Shown: positions 1-9,211 of the stretch, piece by piece
How positions within the stretch are numbered: the first letter of the stretch is position 1
Layout: each line of letters begins with the position of its first letter
Origin: Nonomuraea harbinensis
Lineage (GTDB): Bacteria; Actinomycetota; Actinomycetes; Streptosporangiales; Streptosporangiaceae
Reading direction: 5' to 3'
Assembly: GCF_019396385.1 (NCBI RefSeq)
Contig: NZ_JAHKRN010000040.1
Coordinates: 17,950 to 81,949 of the forward strand
Length of the DNA: 64,000 nucleotides
Notes under the pieces: model-generated
What the model was told of the DNA's origin: nothing
Seen by the model: only the letters and a program-made list of their open reading frames with translations
The model's database searches: none
Program-made: the position numbers and the translations under genes

Positions 1-367
1 CCAGGTCGGACTGCGAGGGCTCGACGTACTGGCCGAACGTCTCCTGCCAGCCGAGCCAGCCGCGGTCGCGCCACCAGGCGCGCGAGCGGGTCAGCTCCGC
101 GGGCGGCGGCGAGGCGAGCCTGATGCGCGCGTTGAGCGTGCCGTCCCAGGTGTTGCGGACGCAGGCCGCCTCCAGCACCCGCCGGTCCCAGCGTACGTAG
201 CCGGGCGACAGCGACGGCGGCGTGGCCAGCTCCCAGGCCGCGCACGCGAAGCGCACCGGCGCGATGTCGCCCCACTCGAACGCGTCGAGGTTCTTGCGCA
301 CGTGCACGGCGTAGCGCCCGTCACGGTCCCTGTCGAACTCCTGGTCGATCCAGAACGCCTTGCCCAT
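1..367 (-). CDS. Unknown protein, C-terminus cut by window edge
   Basis: An open frame on the minus strand begins with ATG at 367 and runs without a stop off the left edge, giving at least 122 residues. The visible part starts MGKAFWIDQEFDRDRDGRYA and is rich in Trp, Arg and Asp, with no signal peptide or membrane segment. I do not recognise the family. Codon use matches the neighbouring genes (G/C in third position), which supports a real gene. It diverges from the TPR gene at 476, with about 108 bases between the two starts. Confidence 0.6.
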   Translation of the reverse strand, partial: MGKAFWIDQEFDRDRDGRYAVHVRKNLDAFEWGDIAPVRFACAAWELATPPSLSPGYVRWDRRVLEAACVRNTWDGTLNARIRLASPPPAELTRSRAWWRDRGWLGWQETFGQYVEPSQSDL

Positions 368-475
368 GAGCTCTACCGTACGGCGCGGGCCGGGCGCCGA
401 GTATCACCGAATGGCCTGTGACGCAGGTGACAGATGTGTAGTTTTTTCACTTCAGTGGTTAAACAGGGAGCGTAA

Positions 476-3400
476 ATGACGTCAGAACAGCTCGGGCCGG
501 CCATGGACCGCTGGGAAGCGGGAGATCTCGAAGGGGCCGCCGCGCTGTTCAGGGAGGTGGCCGCGACCGGGGACGCCCAGGCGTCGCACCTGCTGGCGTG
601 CCTGCTGGAGGAGCAGGGTGACCTGGACGGCGCCGAGGCCGCGCACCGCGCGGTGATCCAGTCGGGCGACCCGGTGTACGGGCAGCGCTCGGCGATGGCC
701 ATGGGCATGATGCTGATCAACGCCAGGGAGTGGCCCGCGGCGCACCGGGTGCTGTCCATCGCGGCCGACGGGGCCGACTTCGAGGTGGCCGCTCTCGCCG
801 AGACGGCGATGGTGCTGGTCTGCACAGAGCTGGGCGACGAGGCGGGCGCCGGCCAGGCGCTGGACCGGGCGCGCCGCTCCGGCAGCCCCGCGGTGGCCGA
901 GCTCGCGGCCCGGCTGCGGCTGCCGGACTTCCCGCCGGCCGGCTCCGCCAGGGAGCTGTACGAGCAGGCGCGGGACGAGGACGACTACCGGGAGCTGCTC
1001 ACCGGCGGCGACCCCGAGGTGGTGTCGCTGTCGGCGTTCCGGCTCTACCGGCAGTACGCGGACGAGGAGCGGTTCGAGGAGGCCAGGGCCGTCTGCGAGC
1101 ACGCCGTCGCCGCCGGTCACCCCGACCACCTGTCCATGGCGTACAAGCTGCTCGGCGCCGTCCTGGTGGACCTGGGCGAGTACGCCGAGTCGGTGGCCGC
1201 CTACGCCCGCGCCGCCGAGGACCCGCGGCCGGAGATGCGGCTGCCCGCGCTGCTGGAGCAGGCCAAGGTCATCGGCCATCTCGGAGACGAGGACCGGACC
1301 AAGGCGATCTTCCGCCGGGTGATCGCCAGCGGGCAGCGCGAGTACGCGCTGGAGGCGCAGGCCTGCCTGGCCCAGCTGCATACCGAGGCCGGCGAGGTGG
1401 CCGAGGCGCTGGACGCGCTGCGGGTCGTGCTCACGGCGGGGGAGAGCGAGTGGGCCTCGGTGTCGGTGACGCTCCTCGCCATGCTGCTCGAACGGCACGC
1501 GGAGGCGTACGAGGAGATCATGGAGCTGGTGTGCGCGGCCTCCCGCCACCCCGACCCCGACGCCGCCTTCAAGGCGGCGCTGCTGCTCGACCACGACGCG
1601 CGGCGGGAGCCGCTGTCGGACCCCGTCGAGGAGCAGGCGCTGCAGGACGCCGACGAGGGGCTGGCCCAGCTGCGCGCCGGAGACCTGGCTGAGGCCAGGC
1701 GGCTGCTGCGGCGGGCCGCCGACTCCGGCGCGGGCGCCCAGGCGGTGCGGGCCATGATGGCGCTCGCCGAGCTGGAGCTGGGCGAGGGCGACCGGGAGCA
1801 GGCGGACGAGCTGCTCACCTACGTCGCCGAGGGTGAGGACGTGCCGCAGGGCTTCACCGCGGCGTTCCTGCTGTGCCTCCTGGAGCGCTCCGGCGACGAG
1901 CCGCACCCGGTGCTGCGGGCGGTCGTCGCCCATCAGCGGCTGGGGCGGGAGGAGGGGCTGGCCCGCTACCGGGAGGCCATGGACGCCGCCGACCCTGGCG
2001 TGGCGGCCGTCGGGACCGCCGTGTTCGCGCAGGTGGCGGGCTCGCTCGGGCTCGACCTGTCGGAGGCGGCCGGGCTGCTGCGGCGGGCCGCCGGCTCCGG
2101 CGACCCGCTGGCGCTGTCGTACGCGGCGGTGATCGGCAGGGACGTGCTGCGGGAGCGGGACGAGGCCGCGGACCTGCTGCGCCGCGCCCGGCTCGGCGGG
2201 CATCCCGCGCTGGCGCCGTGGGTCGCGCACGCGCTCGCGGGCATGACCGACGAGCTGGCCCTGGCCCGTGAGGCGTACACCGAGGCCCTGTCGTCCACGC
2301 ACGAAGGGCTGCGGCGGGAGGCGGCGGCGGGGCTGGCGCGGGTGTACGAGGAGCAGGGTGACCTGCTCGCGGCCTGCCGTCTGCACGAGCGGGTCATCGC
2401 GCACGGCGGCCGGGACGCCGTCCGCGCCGCCTGGCTCCTGGGCCTCACCCGGGTGCGGCTGGACGACCTGGAGGGGGCACGGGCCGCCTTCGAACTGGTG
2501 CCGGACGGGGCGGGTGACCGTGCGTCCGGGGGTCGGGTCGCGTCCGAGGGCCAGACTGCGTCCGAGAGTCGCTCCACGTCCGGAGATCGGTCCGCGTCCG
2601 ACAGTCGGTCCGTGTCCGACGTTCCGTCCGTGTCCGAGAGTCGGGTCGCGTCCGGGATGGTTTCGGAGGGGCGGGACTCGTACGGGGAACTGGGGTCGGA
2701 CGCGGCTGAAGATCGGGCCGTCGGGTTCGAGGGGGCTGCTGCGTCTGGGGTGGTCTCGGACGGGCGGGACTCGTACGGGGAGTTCGGGCGGTACGGGAGG
2801 GCGCTGCTCGATCGGGAGTTCTCGGCGGCGGGGCGGGCGCTTGGCGGGATCGGCGGGGAGGTGCGTGGGCTCGCGGCGATGCTGGCGATGCAGAGCGCGC
2901 ACGCCTGGCAGCGGCGTGGCGACCGTGAGGCGGCCGACAGTGCGCTGACGCTGGCGCTGGACTCCGGGCACGCCGGGGTCGTCCAGGAGGCGGCCTGCTA
3001 TCTGGGGGCGCTCCGCCAGGAGTCCGGCGACCTGGCGGGGGCCGCCTCGGCATGGGAACTTGCCGCCGAAGGTGACGACGACAGGCTGGCCGCGATGGCG
3101 CTGCGCCACCTGGGCGCCGTGCGGCAGTCCGCCGGTCGCCACGACGACGCGGCCTCGGCGTACCGGCGCGCGCTCGACCGTGACCCCGCCGACGTCCGTG
3201 CGGCCACCCGCCTCGCGGACGCCCTGGTAGCCGCGGGCCGCCTGCCCGAGGCCCACGCCCTCCTGCCGGCGCACTCCCCGCACGACGCCGCCCTCCACCT
3301 CGCGCGCTCCCTCCGCACCCACGGCCACCTCACCGAAGCCATCACCACCCTCCAAGCCGCCCGTGCCCGAGGCGCCCAGCCGGACATCCCACTGGGTGCA

Positions 3401-5812
3401 GCGTCCGGGGAGGTGGGCACCGCTCTCGGCGGTGAGGACCCCACCCCAGGCGAGCACGTCGGCGCCGTTGGGGAGGCGGCCCCCGGCGAGCGCGCCGCCA
3501 TCGTCGGTGAGGGGCGCACCGGTCTCGGGGGTGACCACGCCTTCGGTGAGCGCGCTGCCGTCGTTGGGGTGCTTGGGGGTGAGGGGGAGTTGTTGCTGGG
3601 GGAATTGCTGGCTCAGGGTGGGGACTCTCGGGGGGCGTGGGAGGCGTTCGAGCGGGCTGCCGGGGGTGCGGACGAGAGGGCGGCGGCGGTGGCCAGGGCT
3701 CGGCTGGGGAGGGCGAGTGCGGAGGAGTTGCCGTGGGCGCTGGCCGCGCTGGGGGAGCGGGAGGCGGCGTTGACGGCGCTGGCCGGGGTCGCCGGGTCGG
3801 CGGAGATGGCGGAGCTGCTGCTGGCGCTGCATGAGGACGACGTCGCCGAGGTGCGGCACCTGCTGGTGGAGCGGCCGGCCGCGGAGTCGTACGACGAGGT
3901 GCTGGCGGCGGCGCGGGGGCTGGACGGTGAGGAGCCCGCGGAGGAGCTGTACCGGATGCTGGTGGAGCTCGGCGAGCCGAGGGTGTCCGCGCAGGCGAGG
4001 CTGGGGCTGGGCGGGGTGCTGGCCGGGCGGGGCGAGCATTGCCGCGCCGAGCTGTGCCTGTTGCCCGCCACCGGGGACGAGGACGCCGCCGCCCACGCCT
4101 GGGAGGGCATCGGCCGGGCCAGGCGCGCCAGAGGTGACCTGGACGGCGCCGCCGAGGCGCTGCACGCCGCCATGCCGGGCTCCGCCGTACAGCTCGCCGA
4201 GCTGCGGCGGGAACGCGGCGACGGGGAGGGGGCGCGTGCGGCGCTCGCCGCCGGGGTCGCGGCCGGTGACCTGGAGAGCCTGCGCCACCTGCTCGTGGTG
4301 CTGCTGGAGCAGCAGGCGTACGAGGAAGTCAAGGAGCAGGCGGAGCGCGCGGCCGGCACCGGCGACCAGGAGACCGTCACGATGGGCTACTGGGCGTGGG
4401 GCGAGGCCTGCCGGAGCGGCGGCGACCTGGCGGGCGCGGTGCTGATGCTGCGCAAGGCCGTCGAGGCCGGATACCGGCGCGCCGTGCCCGCCGTCCGCGG
4501 CGACCTGGCCAGGGCGCTGCGCGCGCTCGGCGACGCGGCGGGCGCCGCCGAGGAGGCCCGGCTGGCGATCGAGTCCGAGGACGCGGACGCGGCCGCGCAG
4601 GCGGCCCTCGACCTGGGCTGCTGGCTGCACGAGGACGGCGACCCGCTGGGCGCGGCCGACGCGTTCGCCGTCGCCGTGGGGGCGGGCGGCGGGTCCGAGG
4701 CCGCCCGGCCCCACGGCGACGGGGCGGGCGGCGGGTCCGAGGCCGCCCGGCTGGCCGTCGGCAACCTGACCGTGCTGGCGCGGCAGGCGTGCGGCCGCGG
4801 CGAGCACCGGCTCGCCCTCCAGGTGCTGTCGCGGATGGGGGAGCACGCCGCCGCGGCCGGCCGGGAGATCGGCGAGGAGTGCGAGGACCCGGAGGCCGTG
4901 CGCGCCTACTACGCGCTGGCGGGCGACCCGTTCGCCGAGCTGGAGGCGGCCGCGCGGCTGGCCGCGCTGGGGGAGACCGGGCAGGCCAGGGAGGTCTACG
5001 AGCGGCTGAACGAGGACGACGACCCCGAGGTGCGGTTCGTGGCCGGGAGCAGGCTGCTGGAACTGCTCGACGCCCAGGGCGACGCCGACGCCTTCTACCG
5101 GCTGGCCGAACGGCGGGCGGGCGACGCGGACAGCCCGGCGCGGCCGGTGTTCGGCAGCCTGCTCGGCATGCTGCAGGAACGGCAGGGCGACACCGAGACG
5201 TCGCTGCGCACGCTGCGGGAGGCGGCGGAGAGCGGCGAGCCGACGGCGCTGACCGTGTACGCGCAGGCCCTGGTCGCCGCCGGCAAGGAGGCCGAAGGGC
5301 GGGCGGCCTACCGGCGGGTGCTGGAGGCCGGCGACCCCGAGGCGGCGGCGCGGGCGATGGTGGCGCTCGGCAACACCTACCACGACGAGGACGAGGCGGC
5401 CGCCCGTGCCTGGTACGTGCAGGCGGTGCACGCCACCGAGGGGCACGTGAGCGCGCTCGGCGCGATGTACCTGGGCGCGCTGGCCAAGCGGCGGCGCGAC
5501 TTCCCCGAGGCGCTCGGCTGGTACCAGCGGGTGATCGACGCCGGCGATCCCGAGGCGGGGATGGCCGCGGCGCATCTGGGCGAGCTGGCGTACTGGCTGG
5601 GCGACCGCGACGGGACCGTGCGGTACTACGAGCTGACCCTGACGCTGACGGACCGGCCGGAGCTGGTGGCCGAGGCCGCCTGCCGGCTCGGCGAGGTCCG
5701 CATGGCCGACGGCGACCCGGACGCCGCCCGCCGCCTGCTGGAGCGGGCCGTGGCGAGCGGCGACGAGACGTTCACGCTGGAGGCCAAGACCTTGCTCGCC
5801 AAACTCCCCTAA
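476..5812 (+). CDS. Giant TPR-repeat protein (1778 aa)
   Basis: The protein is almost entirely tetratricopeptide-like and Sel1-like helical repeats: units of about 34-36 residues with patterns such as GD..GA...... and A...LG..L...G recur from residue 1 to the end. Such solenoids normally act as protein-interaction scaffolds. No catalytic domain, signal peptide or membrane segment is visible, so a cytoplasmic scaffold is the likely role. The ATG at 476 has a GGGAG ribosome-binding site a few bases upstream. Three low-complexity inserts break the solenoid: a Ser/Arg-rich stretch near residues 683-725 with 18-bp DNA repeats, a Gly/Glu/Ala-rich stretch near residues 970-1040, and an exact 42-bp-period duplication near residues 1402-1426. 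It stands alone between a divergent unknown gene and a TetR gene. Its function is unknown. Confidence 0.85.
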   Translation: MTSEQLGPAMDRWEAGDLEGAAALFREVAATGDAQASHLLACLLEEQGDLDGAEAAHRAVIQSGDPVYGQRSAMAMGMMLINAREWPAAHRVLSIAADGADFEVAALAETAMVLVCTELGDEAGAGQALDRARRSGSPAVAELAARLRLPDFPPAGSARELYEQARDEDDYRELLTGGDPEVVSLSAFRLYRQYADEERFEEARAVCEHAVAAGHPDHLSMAYKLLGAVLVDLGEYAESVAAYARAAEDPRPEMRLPALLEQAKVIGHLGDEDRTKAIFRRVIASGQREYALEAQACLAQLHTEAGEVAEALDALRVVLTAGESEWASVSVTLLAMLLERHAEAYEEIMELVCAASRHPDPDAAFKAALLLDHDARREPLSDPVEEQALQDADEGLAQLRAGDLAEARRLLRRAADSGAGAQAVRAMMALAELELGEGDREQADELLTYVAEGEDVPQGFTAAFLLCLLERSGDEPHPVLRAVVAHQRLGREEGLARYREAMDAADPGVAAVGTAVFAQVAGSLGLDLSEAAGLLRRAAGSGDPLALSYAAVIGRDVLRERDEAADLLRRARLGGHPALAPWVAHALAGMTDELALAREAYTEALSSTHEGLRREAAAGLARVYEEQGDLLAACRLHERVIAHGGRDAVRAAWLLGLTRVRLDDLEGARAAFELVPDGAGDRASGGRVASEGQTASESRSTSGDRSASDSRSVSDVPSVSESRVASGMVSEGRDSYGELGSDAAEDRAVGFEGAAASGVVSDGRDSYGEFGRYGRALLDREFSAAGRALGGIGGEVRGLAAMLAMQSAHAWQRRGDREAADSALTLALDSGHAGVVQEAACYLGALRQESGDLAGAASAWELAAEGDDDRLAAMALRHLGAVRQSAGRHDDAASAYRRALDRDPADVRAATRLADALVAAGRLPEAHALLPAHSPHDAALHLARSLRTHGHLTEAITTLQAARARGAQPDIPLGAASGEVGTALGGEDPTPGEHVGAVGEAAPGERAAIVGEGRTGLGGDHAFGERAAVVGVLGGEGELLLGELLAQGGDSRGAWEAFERAAGGADERAAAVARARLGRASAEELPWALAALGEREAALTALAGVAGSAEMAELLLALHEDDVAEVRHLLVERPAAESYDEVLAAARGLDGEEPAEELYRMLVELGEPRVSAQARLGLGGVLAGRGEHCRAELCLLPATGDEDAAAHAWEGIGRARRARGDLDGAAEALHAAMPGSAVQLAELRRERGDGEGARAALAAGVAAGDLESLRHLLVVLLEQQAYEEVKEQAERAAGTGDQETVTMGYWAWGEACRSGGDLAGAVLMLRKAVEAGYRRAVPAVRGDLARALRALGDAAGAAEEARLAIESEDADAAAQAALDLGCWLHEDGDPLGAADAFAVAVGAGGGSEAARPHGDGAGGGSEAARLAVGNLTVLARQACGRGEHRLALQVLSRMGEHAAAAGREIGEECEDPEAVRAYYALAGDPFAELEAAARLAALGETGQAREVYERLNEDDDPEVRFVAGSRLLELLDAQGDADAFYRLAERRAGDADSPARPVFGSLLGMLQERQGDTETSLRTLREAAESGEPTALTVYAQALVAAGKEAEGRAAYRRVLEAGDPEAAARAMVALGNTYHDEDEAAARAWYVQAVHATEGHVSALGAMYLGALAKRRRDFPEALGWYQRVIDAGDPEAGMAAAHLGELAYWLGDRDGTVRYYELTLTLTDRPELVAEAACRLGEVRMADGDPDAARRLLERAVASGDETFTLEAKTLLAKLP
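2522..2647 (+). repeat. Seven 18-bp tandem repeats inside the TPR gene
   Basis: Seven consecutive 18-bp units (starting at 2522, 2540, 2558, 2576, 2594, 2612 and 2630) mostly begin with GCGTCCGA or a close variant. They encode six-residue Ser/Arg-rich units such as ASESRS and ASDSRS. The period keeps the reading frame. Confidence 0.8.
4679..4751 (+). repeat. 42-bp-period exact tandem duplication inside the TPR gene
   Basis: A 31-base sequence at 4679-4709 recurs exactly at 4721-4751, a period of 42 bp or 14 codons. It encodes GAGGGSEAAR twice. The duplication is in frame and looks recent because the copies are identical. Confidence 0.85.
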
Positions 5813-5898
5813 AAACCGACATTTCGCCGTACGAGAGGAAACTTGTGGTGAATAAAATGACCGGATAAGCTCATCTGGTCAAACATTTGGGGGAACGG

Positions 5899-6627
5899 AT
5901 GGCCAGACCAGGACGGCCGCCGCAGGACCCGGCCCGCCAGCTGGAGCGGGCGCACCGGATCCTCGACGCCGCCGCCGAGCTGATCCTGCGCTGGGGGTAC
6001 GACAAGACGACCATCGAGGACGTGGCCCGCGCGGCGGGTGTCGCCAAGGGCACGATCTACCTGCACTGGAAGACCCGCGACGCGCTCTTCGTCGCGCTGC
6101 TCCGCCGCGACCGGGTGCGCATGGTGCGGCAGGTGCGCGCGGCGGCGCCCGGCACCCTGCCCGAGCTGATCGGCGCGCTGACCACGGCGCTGCTGCGCCG
6201 GCCGCTGACGCGGGCGGCCGTGGTCGGCGACTCCCAGATGCTCGGCAAGCTGACCCGGCAGAAGCTGGAGAGCGGCGGCGCCACCGAGGGCGCCGCCGCC
6301 TTCGACCGTTACCTGGACGAGCTGGCCGCGCTCGGCGCCGTCCGCTCCGACCTCGGCGCCGACGAAGGGCTCGCCCTGGTCACGGCGCTGTTGTACGGGT
6401 TCCTGGTCCCCCAGGGGATGCGGCCTGAGGAGTGGCGGCTGCCGGACGAGCGCGTCGCCGAGCTGGTCGCCGACGCCGTCGGCCGGACGCTCGGCACCGG
6501 CGCGCCTCCGGATCCGGGCGTCGCCCGCGCCACCCGCGCCTGCCTCGACGCCATCGAGGAGATCGCCTGCCGCAAGCTCGCCGGCTCCCTCGGCGTCGCG
6601 GCCCTCCCCGAGCCGAAGGAGACGTGA
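5899..6627 (+). CDS. TetR/AcrR family transcriptional regulator
   Basis: This 242-residue protein has a typical TetR N-terminal helix-turn-helix at about residues 16-65 (RILDAAAELILRWGYDKTTI, then EDVARAAGVAKGTIYLHWKT) followed by an all-helical C-terminal ligand domain. Such proteins are usually ligand-released repressors. I chose the ATG at 5899 because GGGGGA lies four bases upstream; a TTG at 5887 in the same frame overlaps that ribosome-binding site. The gene ends in TGATGA, overlapping the start of a micro-ORF and leading directly into a rifampin-phosphotransferase-like gene, so it probably regulates that gene and itself. The inducer is unknown. Confidence 0.9.
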   Translation: MARPGRPPQDPARQLERAHRILDAAAELILRWGYDKTTIEDVARAAGVAKGTIYLHWKTRDALFVALLRRDRVRMVRQVRAAAPGTLPELIGALTTALLRRPLTRAAVVGDSQMLGKLTRQKLESGGATEGAAAFDRYLDELAALGAVRSDLGADEGLALVTALLYGFLVPQGMRPEEWRLPDERVAELVADAVGRTLGTGAPPDPGVARATRACLDAIEEIACRKLAGSLGVAALPEPKET

Positions 6628-6722
6628 TGAAGAAGACCGCCCGTCGCGGACTGACTGGCGCGGCCCTTCCCGAGCTGGCGAAGACCGCCCGGCGCGGGCT
6701 TCCTGAACCCAAGGAGGCGTGA
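6627..6722 (+). CDS. Micro-ORF (31 aa) at a duplicated gene junction
   Basis: An ATG at 6627 overlaps the TetR stop codon (ATGA) and opens a 31-codon frame, MKKTARRGLTGAALPELAKT and so on, ending in LPEPKEA. Its own stop overlaps the ATG of the next gene at 6722. The peptide contains KTARRGL twice, and its last residues resemble the TetR C-terminus (LPEPKET). The DNA at both junctions is also alike: a GAGCCGAAGGAGACGTGATG-type segment ends TetR and a close variant ends this frame. The likeliest origin is duplication of the junction with its ribosome-binding site. It may be translated only to couple the two flanking genes. Confidence 0.45.
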   Translation: MKKTARRGLTGAALPELAKTARRGLPEPKEA

Positions 6723-9202
6723 TGAAGGCTGTTATCCCGCTCGACGCCGCGGGTGATCTCGCCACGGCCGGGGGCAAGGGCGCCTCGCTGGCGCGGCTGG
6801 CCGGGGCGGGGCTGCCGGTGCCCGGCGGGTTCGTCGTCACCACAGAGGCCTACCGCGCGTTCACCGCCGGCTTCCGGGACGAGATCCTCGAAGCCGCCGA
6901 GGCCGGCGACGCCGAGCGCATCGCCGGACTGTTCGCCGCCCGGGACGTGCCGGGCGACCTGGCCGCCGAGATCCTGGCCGCCTACGAGGCGGTCGGGGCC
7001 CCGGTGGCGGTGCGCTCGTCGGCCACCGCCGAGGACCTGCCGGACATGTCGTTCGCCGGCCAGCAGGACACGTACCTGAACGTCCGGGCCGACACGCTCC
7101 TCGACGCGGTCAGGCGCTGCTGGGCTTCCCTCTGGAACGCCCGCGCCATCGCCTACCGCGACCACAACCGGGTCCCGCACGCCGAGGTGGCGCTCGCCGT
7201 GGTGGTGCAGGAGCTGGTGGACGCCGACGCGGCGGGCGTGATGTTCACCGCCGACCCCGTCACCGGGGCCCGGGACGAGACCGTGATCGACGCCGCCTGG
7301 GGTCTCGGCGAGGCGGTCGTCGGCGGCCAGGTCACCCCCGACACGGTGGTGGTCTCGCAGGGGCGGGTCACGCGCTCCCGTACCGGTGACAAGGCCGTCA
7401 TGACCGTGCGCACCGGGGACGGCACCCGCGAGCGGCCCGTCCCCGCGGAGCTGCGCCGCGCGCCCGTGCTGGACGAGCGGCAGGCGGTCGAGCTCGCCGC
7501 GCTCGGCGCGCGCGTCGAGGAGTTGTACGGGACGCCGATGGACGTGGAGTGGGCCAGGCGCGACGGCGCGTTCGCCATCCTCCAGGCGCGCCCGATCACC
7601 GCGCTCGGGCAGCGCTACGAGGAGTGGAACGACGCGGCCGAGGGCGGCCACTTGTGGAGCGGGGGCAACCTGGGGGAGGCCATTCCCGACGTGATGACGC
7701 CCGCCACCTGGTCGTTCGTGCGGCTCTTCATCCGCGAGGCCATGTACGCGTCCACGCTGCCCGGGTTCCGCCTGGTGGGCAACATCGGCGGCCGGTTCTA
7801 CATGAACCTGAGCATCGCCTACTCCGTGGCCCACGCCTTCGGGCTCCAGTCCCGGCTCAGCGCGCTGGAGGAGGTGTTCGGCAAGGTCCCGGCCGGGCTG
7901 GACGTGCCGTTGCTCGACGTGTCCCGCTGGGAGCTGTTCAGGCGGGTCCTGCCGGTGGCCGTCGAGGTGCGCAGGCGGGTGCGCCGCAACCTCAAGGGCA
8001 TGCGGGCGTTCCTGGCCGAGGCGCCGGAGCGCGCCGGCGAGCTGCGCGCCCGGATCGCCGCCGTCGATTCCGGGCCCGAGCTGGCGGAGCTGGGGGAGCG
8101 CGAGATCCTGCCGTACCTCGTCACCGCCTGCCGGATGCTGGAGGCCGCCGGGCGGCAGGGCGGCGCGGCGCTGGTGCTCACCCGCGTGCGGCTGCGCAAG
8201 CTGGCGGGCGAGGTGGACGCCGACGCCATGCTCACCGGCGTGAACGCCGACGGCGAGCTGGCCAGCCTCGGCCTGCTCACCGGGCTCGGCAAGGTCGCCA
8301 GAGGCGAGATCACCCGCGAGGAGTTCGCCCGCCGCCACGGGCATCGGGGCCCGCACGAGTTCGAGATCTCGATGCCGCGTCCGGGCGAGGACCCGGCCTG
8401 GCTCGACGCCCAGCTCGCCGGGCTGCGCGACCTGCCCGAGGACACCGGGACGCTGCTGGAGCGCCAGCGCGAGGCGGCCGGCGCGGCGTGGGCCAGGTTC
8501 GCCCGGAGTCACCCGCGCAAGGTCGCCGGGATGTGGGAGAAGGTGCGGCGCTGGAACGCGGTGGTGCGCGACCGGGAGACCGCCCGCTCGGAGGTCGTCC
8601 GCGCGTTCTGGGTGGTGCGCGCGTACGTGCTGCGCGCCGGGGAGCTGACCGGGCGCGGCGACGAGCTGTTCTTCCTGGACCGGGAGGAGATCGCCGCGGT
8701 GCTGCGCGGCGACACCGGCCCGCTGGCCGAGGTGCCCGTGCGGCGCGCCACCTACGAGCGCTACGCCGCGCTGCCCGCCTACCCGGCGCTGATCGTCGGC
8801 CCGTTCGACCCGGTGCGCTGGGCAGCCGGCCCCGACCGGCGCGCCGACCTGTTCGACGCGCGCGGCGGCGTCCCGCCCCAGGACACGGTCACCGGCTTCC
8901 CCGGCGCCCCCGGGGTGGTCGAGGGCGTGGCCCGGCTGATCGGCGGGCCGGAGGACGGCGACCGGCTCAGGCCGGGCGAGATCCTGGTGACGACGCTGAC
9001 CAACGTGGGCTGGACGCCGCTGTTCCCGAGGGCGGCGGCGGTGGTGACGGACATGGGGGCGCCGCTGTCGCACGCCTCGATCGTGGCCAGGGAGCTGGGC
9101 ATCCCCGCCGTGGTGGGCACGGGCAACGCCACGATGCGGCTGCGCGACGGCGACCGCGTCCGCGTGGACGGCGAGCGCGGCACCGTCGAGGTCCTGACCT
9201 GA
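6722..9202 (+). CDS. Rifampin phosphotransferase-like PEP-synthase family enzyme
   Basis: The 826-residue protein has the three-part plan of rifamycin phosphotransferases and PEP synthases. An N-terminal ATP-grasp/pyruvate-phosphate-dikinase-type domain spans about residues 1-310 (GGKGAS at 17-22, VRSSATAEDLPDMSFAGQQD near 97, GVMFTADPVTGA). A central domain of about 400 residues follows. The C-terminal swivelling phosphohistidine domain has His784 in LSHASIVARELGIPAVVG. Known Rph enzymes of about 860 residues transfer the ATP beta-phosphate to rifamycins through this histidine. The ATG at 6722 has AAGGAGG four bases upstream, better placed than the GTG at 6719. The TetR gene just upstream suggests drug-inducible expression. 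A different PEP-utilising substrate cannot be excluded because the central pocket cannot be judged here. Confidence 0.75.
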   Translation: MKAVIPLDAAGDLATAGGKGASLARLAGAGLPVPGGFVVTTEAYRAFTAGFRDEILEAAEAGDAERIAGLFAARDVPGDLAAEILAAYEAVGAPVAVRSSATAEDLPDMSFAGQQDTYLNVRADTLLDAVRRCWASLWNARAIAYRDHNRVPHAEVALAVVVQELVDADAAGVMFTADPVTGARDETVIDAAWGLGEAVVGGQVTPDTVVVSQGRVTRSRTGDKAVMTVRTGDGTRERPVPAELRRAPVLDERQAVELAALGARVEELYGTPMDVEWARRDGAFAILQARPITALGQRYEEWNDAAEGGHLWSGGNLGEAIPDVMTPATWSFVRLFIREAMYASTLPGFRLVGNIGGRFYMNLSIAYSVAHAFGLQSRLSALEEVFGKVPAGLDVPLLDVSRWELFRRVLPVAVEVRRRVRRNLKGMRAFLAEAPERAGELRARIAAVDSGPELAELGEREILPYLVTACRMLEAAGRQGGAALVLTRVRLRKLAGEVDADAMLTGVNADGELASLGLLTGLGKVARGEITREEFARRHGHRGPHEFEISMPRPGEDPAWLDAQLAGLRDLPEDTGTLLERQREAAGAAWARFARSHPRKVAGMWEKVRRWNAVVRDRETARSEVVRAFWVVRAYVLRAGELTGRGDELFFLDREEIAAVLRGDTGPLAEVPVRRATYERYAALPAYPALIVGPFDPVRWAAGPDRRADLFDARGGVPPQDTVTGFPGAPGVVEGVARLIGGPEDGDRLRPGEILVTTLTNVGWTPLFPRAAAVVTDMGAPLSHASIVARELGIPAVVGTGNATMRLRDGDRVRVDGERGTVEVLT

Positions 9203-9211
9203 CGGCCCGGC

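Noticed and set aside
2522..2647. 18-bp repeats as a possible CRISPR array
   Set aside because: There are no unique spacers, the units are contiguous, and the repeats keep a coding frame of the TPR protein.
482..5575. A 1697-codon open frame on the minus strand inside the TPR gene
   Set aside because: It mirrors the TPR gene in a high-G+C sequence, lacks ribosome-binding site and family similarity, and consists of Pro/Arg/Gly/Gln-rich filler.
6719..6721. GTG start for the phosphotransferase
   Set aside because: It sits one base from the AAGGAGG site, too close for initiation; ATG 6722 is better spaced.
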